A DNA stretch of 64,000 nt from Woeseiaceae bacterium (lineage in GTDB: Bacteria > Pseudomonadota > Gammaproteobacteria > Steroidobacterales > Woeseiaceae). Below, piece by piece: positions 59,890 through 64,000 of this stretch (positions are counted from its first letter, which is position 1; each line of letters starts with the position of its first letter). The position numbers and the translations under genes are program-made. Where the stretch lies: positions 248,001 to 312,000 of the forward strand of contig JAJFKR010000020.1 in assembly GCA_021773095.1 (NCBI GenBank), written 5' to 3'. The notes beneath the pieces were generated by a model. It made no database searches, was not told the origin of the DNA, and worked only from the letters and a program-made list of their open reading frames with translations.

Positions 59890-60032
59890 CAGGCACTCCC
59901 ATACGCCGTTCTATTGACGGCCTTAAATTTACAGCGCTTTGTTGCTGAATATCGATACTGGTAGATTTGCAGCAGGCCCGGTTTGCCGTCAGGATGACGT
60001 TGGCCCCGAGCCTCGATGCGGAACCACGGCGC

Positions 60033-60038
60033 ATTATA
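60033..60038 (-). promoter_or_regulatory. Candidate -10 element of the petABC operon
   Basis: Minus strand TATAAT in the 213-bp divergent region between petA and the DegS-type protease gene, which would give a leader of about 135 bases. No good -35 was found. On the other strand TATACT (60068-60073) is a possible -10 for the protease. Confidence 0.35.
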
Positions 60039-60102
60039 CACGGGGCCGATTGAAATTGGCTAGCCACTATACTAAGTCTGAGGAAGGTTACAGGAACATC
60101 GC

Positions 60103-61173
60103 TTGGCCAGATTGAAGTCAGCAGTTGTATTTCTTTTGCAGTCGATCGTCGTCGGTCTGGCGATTGCGTTTATTGTCGTGCTTTTCCGTCCGGACCTGAT
60201 GCCCGGTGTGGCAATTGACGATAAACCTGCCAGTTTTGCCGATGCTGTCGATCTGAGTTCCGCCTCCGTTGCCAATATCTATACTAAACGCCTGGTTCAG
60301 GACACCGGAGCCGGTGAGTCACAGGCCAAATTTCGGGTTGAAACCAGTTTTGCCTCGGCGGTCATTATCGATTCGGCCGGCTATTTGGTTACGAATTACC
60401 ACGTCGTTGCGACGGCCGCCGAGATACGAGTACAACTGAGCGATGGCCGCATTACGGATCCGGTGACCGTCGGTGTCGATGCTGAAACGGACCTGGCCCT
60501 ACTCAAAGTTGAGCTTGGAGATCTCCCGGCCATCCGCATAGGCAGATCCGACAATCTGCGTATCGGCGATGTGGTACTGGCGATTGGGAATCCCTACGGA
60601 CTAACAACGTCCGTCACCCAGGGAATAGTCAGCGCCACAGGACGCGGCCTGCTCAATCTCGTCACATTCGAGAACTTTATCCAGACTGACGCCGCGATAA
60701 ATGCTGGTAATTCGGGCGGCGCACTGATTAATAGTCTCGGCGAACTCGTTGGCATCAATACGGCTGTCCTCGCGCAGGAGCCTGGCACCGAAGGTATCGG
60801 TTTCGCAATCCCTGTTGACCTCGTGCGCGGCGTTATCGATCAAATCAAACGAAATGGCCGTGTAGTCCGCGGCTACATGGGGCTCCTGCCCAACGATCTG
60901 ACAAATTCAGAGCGTCTTGCCATGGGCATTGAAAGTGGCAACGGTATCCTGCTTACGGATGTCTACGATAATGGGCCGGCGGCCGCTGCTGATTTACGCA
61001 TTGGCGATGTCATTCTCGAATTAAATGGCGAACCGGTCTATTCGCAACGTCAGGCACTGCTAATCTCTGCAAGCACGAGCCCCGGCGACACGGTCGACGT
61101 CGTCGGACTCCGCGATGGTGAACGATTCACCACAACCGTTACGGCCACTGAACGCCCGGATGATCCCCGATAA
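60103..61173 (+). CDS. degS: DegS/AlgW-type periplasmic serine protease
   Basis: A 356-residue HtrA-family protease with an N-terminal membrane anchor (about 6-28) and one PDZ domain, the layout of DegS/AlgW, which senses misfolded outer-membrane proteins and cuts the anti-sigma factor RseA/MucA. Catalytic residues are His100 (NYHVVATA), Asp130 (DAETDLALLKVE) and Ser204 (NAGNSGGALI). The PDZ domain occupies about 250-345. The start is TTG with AGGAA upstream. The last 16 coding bases recur as an inverted copy at 61295-61315, around family C copy 2. Confidence 0.9.
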   Translation: MARLKSAVVFLLQSIVVGLAIAFIVVLFRPDLMPGVAIDDKPASFADAVDLSSASVANIYTKRLVQDTGAGESQAKFRVETSFASAVIIDSAGYLVTNYHVVATAAEIRVQLSDGRITDPVTVGVDAETDLALLKVELGDLPAIRIGRSDNLRIGDVVLAIGNPYGLTTSVTQGIVSATGRGLLNLVTFENFIQTDAAINAGNSGGALINSLGELVGINTAVLAQEPGTEGIGFAIPVDLVRGVIDQIKRNGRVVRGYMGLLPNDLTNSERLAMGIESGNGILLTDVYDNGPAAAADLRIGDVILELNGEPVYSQRQALLISASTSPGDTVDVVGLRDGERFTTTVTATERPDDPR

Positions 61174-61315
61174 TTAACACCGACAATCTTCGCAAGGTCG
61201 CCGACCCGGAGACTGTTTACAGGAAATAAAGCGGACCGAAGGGAGCCATTCCAGTAAACAGTCTCCGGGTCGGCGGCCCTGTGCCGCACTAAATGTTAAT
61301 TATCGGGGATGATCC
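61158..61315. repeat. Outer palindrome formed from the degS 3' end
   Basis: Bases 61158-61178 (the last 16 bases of degS, including its stop, plus five) recur inverted at 61295-61315 with one mismatch in 21. Between them is family C copy 2. The right copy serves no coding function, so it looks like an inverted duplication of the gene end. Confidence 0.75.
61198..61276 (+). mobile_element. Family C hairpin element, copy 2
   Basis: A perfect inverted repeat of 22 bp (61199-61220 and 61254-61275), extended by a wobble pair, around a 33-base centre. The 51-bp core 61212-61262 is identical to copy 1 in the reverse direction. The outer arms (CCGACCCGGAG/CTCCGGGTCGG) are unrelated to those of copies 1 and 3 but pair fully. 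Confidence 0.6.
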
Positions 61316-61356
61316 AACGCTACTGAATGACGCGCCGGTTCAAGCGGTGCAATAAT

Positions 61357-61605
61357 TTACGCTTCGCCGCCCTGCTCGCGCCATTCGTCCGGAGTTAGCG
61401 CCGTAATGGATAGCGCGTGTATTTCGTTGCCGACGAGCGCGCCAAGGGTCTGGTAGACCAGTTGGTGGCGCGCAAGCATCCGCTTGCCTTCGAATTCGGC
61501 AGCGACTACCAACGCTCCGAAATGAGTATTGTCGTCACTTTCGACCTTGACGATTGCGGCCTCGAAGCCAGCCTCGATTAACTGGCAAATGTCTGCTGGT
61601 TGCAT
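61357..61605 (-). CDS. ibaG: BolA-family protein IbaG
   Basis: An 82-residue BolA-like protein, in E. coli linked to acid stress and iron-sulfur delivery with monothiol glutaredoxins. The long upstream frame is not conserved; MQPADICQLIEAGFEAAIVK at 61605 is the natural start. The BolA core has VESDDNTHFGALVVAAEFEG, MLARHQLVYQTLG and HALSITALTPDEW. It is divergent from yrbG across 176 bp, as in E. coli, where it neighbours murA. Confidence 0.92.
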   Translation of the reverse strand: MQPADICQLIEAGFEAAIVKVESDDNTHFGALVVAAEFEGKRMLARHQLVYQTLGALVGNEIHALSITALTPDEWREQGGEA

Positions 61606-61781
61606 AATGTAAAACTCGCGTATTAGTCCATACTGACGAAAAAAGGGCGCCGAGTGTAACCGCAAAACGCAGTTCTTCCCACTGCCCGTCCATGTTTGTG
61701 TATTATATCCGGCCCGCGACGCTCGGCAGGGCGCTAAAGTCCCATTGTTCACCCGTCGCATTACGACAAATACGATAGCTT

Positions 61782-62762
61782 ATGATTGGCAATATCATTT
61801 ATTCAGATATCGGTTTCATTGTTGCTGGCCTGACCCTTCTGGTCTGGGGTGCCGACCGCTTCGTGCATGGCGCTTCGGCAACCGCGCGCAATATGGGCGT
61901 GGCTCCGCTACTGATTGGACTGACTATCGTCGCATTTGCAACCTCCGCGCCGGAAATTCTCGTGTCAGTCGTCGCCGCATCTCAGGGCCAGCCAGGACTC
62001 GCGTTCGGTAATGCTATTGGCTCCAATATCGTCAATATCGGCCTGGTATTGGGCATCACCGCGATAATCAGACCGATTCCACTTGAATCGGCAACGTTGC
62101 GCCGCGAGATGCCTGCTCTGTTGGCCGTATCACTTTTGACCGTATCGCTATTCCTCGATACGCACCTCAGTCGGCCTGACGGGATTGTCATGTTGACCGG
62201 ACTGGCGATTGTGATGATCTGGTTCGTCAGGCTGGGAATCCGGTCTGCAGAAAACGACCCGATCAAAATGGATTACGAAGCCGAAATTCCCAAAGACGTC
62301 AGTACGAAAATGGCCATTACCTGGTTATTGGTGGGCCTGAGTGTCTTGTTGATCGGAGCGGAATGGCTGGTTAGCGGGTCAATAGGCGTTGCCCAATCTC
62401 TGGGCGTCAGCGACGTCGTTATCGGCATCACAATCGTCGCATTCGGCACCAGCCTGCCCGAGCTGGCTGTCTCCCTGGTCAGTGCGCTCAGAGGCGAGTA
62501 CGGCCTCGCCATCGGCAATATTGTCGGCTCAAATATATTCAATTTGCTGGCGGTAATTGGCGTCGCTGCAACCATTCATCCTGCGGCCGTCGCCCCCAGC
62601 GTTTTGTCCCTGCACATTTTCGTGATGGTCGCCTTCACACTCGTATTGTTCGCGATGACCTACGATTACGACGGTAAAGCGCTGTTGTCCAGGATTGAGG
62701 GCGTGGCGTTATTGGCCGCCTACTTCGCTTACAGCGCCTACGTTGTGGCCCAAAACATATAG
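61782..62762 (+). CDS. yrbG: Calcium/sodium antiporter YrbG family
   Basis: A 326-residue cation/Ca2+ exchanger with about ten membrane helices. The two inverted alpha repeats show the ion-binding signatures IGLTIVAFATSAPEILVSVV (near residue 50) and ITIVAFGTSLPELAVSLVS (near 225), each followed by GNxxGSNxxN (GNAIGSNIVN and GNIVGSNIFN). Substrate specificity is inferred from the family. It stands at the head of yrbG-kdsD-kdsC, the usual lipopolysaccharide gene order. Confidence 0.93.
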   Translation: MIGNIIYSDIGFIVAGLTLLVWGADRFVHGASATARNMGVAPLLIGLTIVAFATSAPEILVSVVAASQGQPGLAFGNAIGSNIVNIGLVLGITAIIRPIPLESATLRREMPALLAVSLLTVSLFLDTHLSRPDGIVMLTGLAIVMIWFVRLGIRSAENDPIKMDYEAEIPKDVSTKMAITWLLVGLSVLLIGAEWLVSGSIGVAQSLGVSDVVIGITIVAFGTSLPELAVSLVSALRGEYGLAIGNIVGSNIFNLLAVIGVAATIHPAAVAPSVLSLHIFVMVAFTLVLFAMTYDYDGKALLSRIEGVALLAAYFAYSAYVVAQNI

Positions 62763-62807
62763 TCCAAAACGGTTAGAATAGAGTCTGGACAACCTTGGGG
62801 GCTTGCA

Positions 62808-63791
62808 TTGCCTGACCAGCTAACAAACGACGAATTGCTCAGATTTGCAGGCAATGTGCTCGCGATCGAATCCCGAGCTGTTGAGGCGCTGCGCGACCGA
62901 CTCAATGACGATTTCATTGCGGCCTGTGAGCTGTGTCTGCAAACGACCGGCCGTATCGTGGTCAGTGGTATGGGAAAATCCGGCCACGTCAGTAATAAAA
63001 TCGCGGCGACGCTGGCATCGACCGGCACACCCGCGTTTTTCATGCACCCGGCCGAAGCCAGTCATGGAGATCTCGGCATGATCACCAGCCAGGACCTGCT
63101 GCTCGCTATATCCTATTCCGGCGAAACCGATGAAGTGGTCACCATATTGCCGGTTGTCAAACGCATGGGAGCCAAGCTGCTCTCGATCACGGGCAACCCC
63201 CAGTCGACCATGGCTCAGGCTGCCGACGTTCATCTTGATATCAGCGTTGCAGAAGAGGCGTGCCCGCTAAACCTCGCGCCGACAGCCAGCACGACGGCCA
63301 CGCTTGCCATGGGCGACACGCTGGCCGTGACCCTTCTGAAAATGCGTGGCTTTACTGCCGAGGATTTCGCTCGCTCACACCCCAGCGGCAGCCTTGGCAA
63401 ACGTTTGCTGCTCAGGGTCTCCGATGTTATGCGCAGCAACGACCGGGTCCCGGCTGTGCAGGCTGGTGTCAGCTTGCGCGACGGGCTGATGGAGATGACT
63501 GACAAGGGACTGGGCATGACCGCGATCGTCTCCCAAGACCTGACGCTCGAAGGCATCTTCACGGATGGCGATCTGCGCCGAACGCTCGACAGCGGCGCGG
63601 ATATACACAAGACGAAGATTCGCGACGTCATGCAAAGCGACTGCAAAACGACCTCCGCCGATGTCCTCGCTGCAGAAGCCCTGCACCTGCTCGAGGAAAA
63701 CAAGATTACATCACTACTCGTGACCGATGAGAGCAACAAACTGATTGGTGCCTTGAATATTCATGATCTGTTCCGCGAAGGCCTGATGTGA
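62808..63791 (+). CDS. kdsD: D-arabinose-5-phosphate isomerase KdsD
   Basis: A 327-residue isomerase that turns ribulose-5-phosphate into arabinose-5-phosphate, the precursor of the lipopolysaccharide sugar Kdo. The N-terminal SIS domain has VVSGMGKSGHVSNKIAATLA, HPAEASHGDLGMI and AISYSGETDEV. Two CBS domains follow (about 205-325, SDVMRSNDRVPAVQ and IFTDGDLRRTL). The start is TTG preceded by a GGGGG run. It overlaps kdsC by 4 bp. Confidence 0.96.
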   Translation: MPDQLTNDELLRFAGNVLAIESRAVEALRDRLNDDFIAACELCLQTTGRIVVSGMGKSGHVSNKIAATLASTGTPAFFMHPAEASHGDLGMITSQDLLLAISYSGETDEVVTILPVVKRMGAKLLSITGNPQSTMAQAADVHLDISVAEEACPLNLAPTASTTATLAMGDTLAVTLLKMRGFTAEDFARSHPSGSLGKRLLLRVSDVMRSNDRVPAVQAGVSLRDGLMEMTDKGLGMTAIVSQDLTLEGIFTDGDLRRTLDSGADIHKTKIRDVMQSDCKTTSADVLAAEALHLLEENKITSLLVTDESNKLIGALNIHDLFREGLM

Positions 63792-64000
63792 GCAGTCGTA
63801 GCCTCAGCGGCATTCGGCTGGTCGCATTCGATGTCGATGGGGTGTTTACGGACGGACGTTTTTATCTATCCGATGACGGTGTAGAGACCAAGGCATTTCA
63901 TACTCAGGACGGGTTCGGCATACGCTGCTTAATAGACGCCGGAATCACCGTTGCCGTCATCAGCGGTCGCACGTCCGGCGCCGTAGAGAAGCGGATGTCG
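63788..64000 (+). CDS. kdsC: Kdo-8-phosphate phosphatase KdsC, N-terminal part
   Basis: The first 71 codons of a HAD-family phosphatase that releases Kdo from Kdo-8-phosphate. The catalytic motif is VAFDVDGVFTDGRFYLSDDG (nucleophile and acid aspartates in DVDG), followed by AFHTQDGFGIRCLIDAGI and the second motif VAVISGRTS. The start is GTG, overlapping the kdsD stop by 4 bp. The rest lies beyond the right edge. Confidence 0.95.
   Translation, partial: MSSRSLSGIRLVAFDVDGVFTDGRFYLSDDGVETKAFHTQDGFGIRCLIDAGITVAVISGRTSGAVEKRMS

Overview
The window is a stretch of core chromosome from a gammaproteobacterium. The evidence is gene order: a complete mraZ-to-lpxC division and cell-wall cluster followed by an M23 peptidase, secA and mutT; rluD-pgeF-clpB divergent from bamD; pilS-pilR-pilA-pilBCD-coaE; rsmI divergent from lpoA-yraN-diaA; petABC-sspA-sspB; and ibaG divergent from yrbG-kdsD-kdsC. 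Pseudomonas-like features (type IV pilus cluster, dciA next to lpxC) are mixed with E. coli-like ones. The predicted inner-membrane protein with a SUMF1-like domain and a hydrolase domain is reminiscent of marine Woeseia-type lineages, but I cannot place the organism more finely.

Layout. 1-5.5 kb: 3' end of mutS, a small lipase-like hydrolase, aspS, and a large SUMF1-like/hydrolase fusion. 5.5-15.5 kb: DUF502 and FmdB genes, clpB, pgeF, rluD, bamD, nadE, sucD, sucC. 15.5-24.6 kb: type IV pilus block with a PilS/PilR two-component system, a sigma-54 promoter before pilA, two tandem pilins, pilB, pilC, pilD, then coaE. 24.6-32.5 kb: a GT-C-like membrane protein, zapD, mutT, secA, an M23 endopeptidase and dciA. 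32.7-51.3 kb: the dcw cluster on the minus strand with overlapping genes, headed by a sigma-70 promoter and a three-repeat MraZ operator. 51.7-52.1 kb: RNase P RNA. 52.2-56.6 kb: rsmI, lpoA, yraN, diaA, sspB. 56.7-64 kb: sspA, petC, petB, petA, a DegS-type protease, ibaG, yrbG, kdsD and the start of kdsC.

Most of the window is ordinary housekeeping. I found no CRISPR array, prophage, transposase, tRNA or defence island. The most unusual material is between genes. Three families of structured repeats occur: a TAGGAGCGCGCC-type REP (A), a GGTGACAGTGACC-type palindrome (B), and a hairpin element (C) with a 51-bp core identical in two copies. All three C copies have outer stems of unrelated sequence that are nevertheless self-complementary, and each sits inside a second, larger palindrome. 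Families A and B repeatedly abut or supply the stop codons of neighbouring genes. The other accessory candidates are the SUMF1-like/hydrolase fusion, the GT-C/TPR protein placed between coaE and zapD, and the second pilin with its own CRP-like site.

Functionally, the window joins envelope growth (mur, fts, lpoA, lpxC, kdsD, kdsC, bamD, secA), surface pili, the respiratory bc1 complex and succinyl-CoA synthetase, and protein quality control (ClpB, DegS, SspA/SspB).
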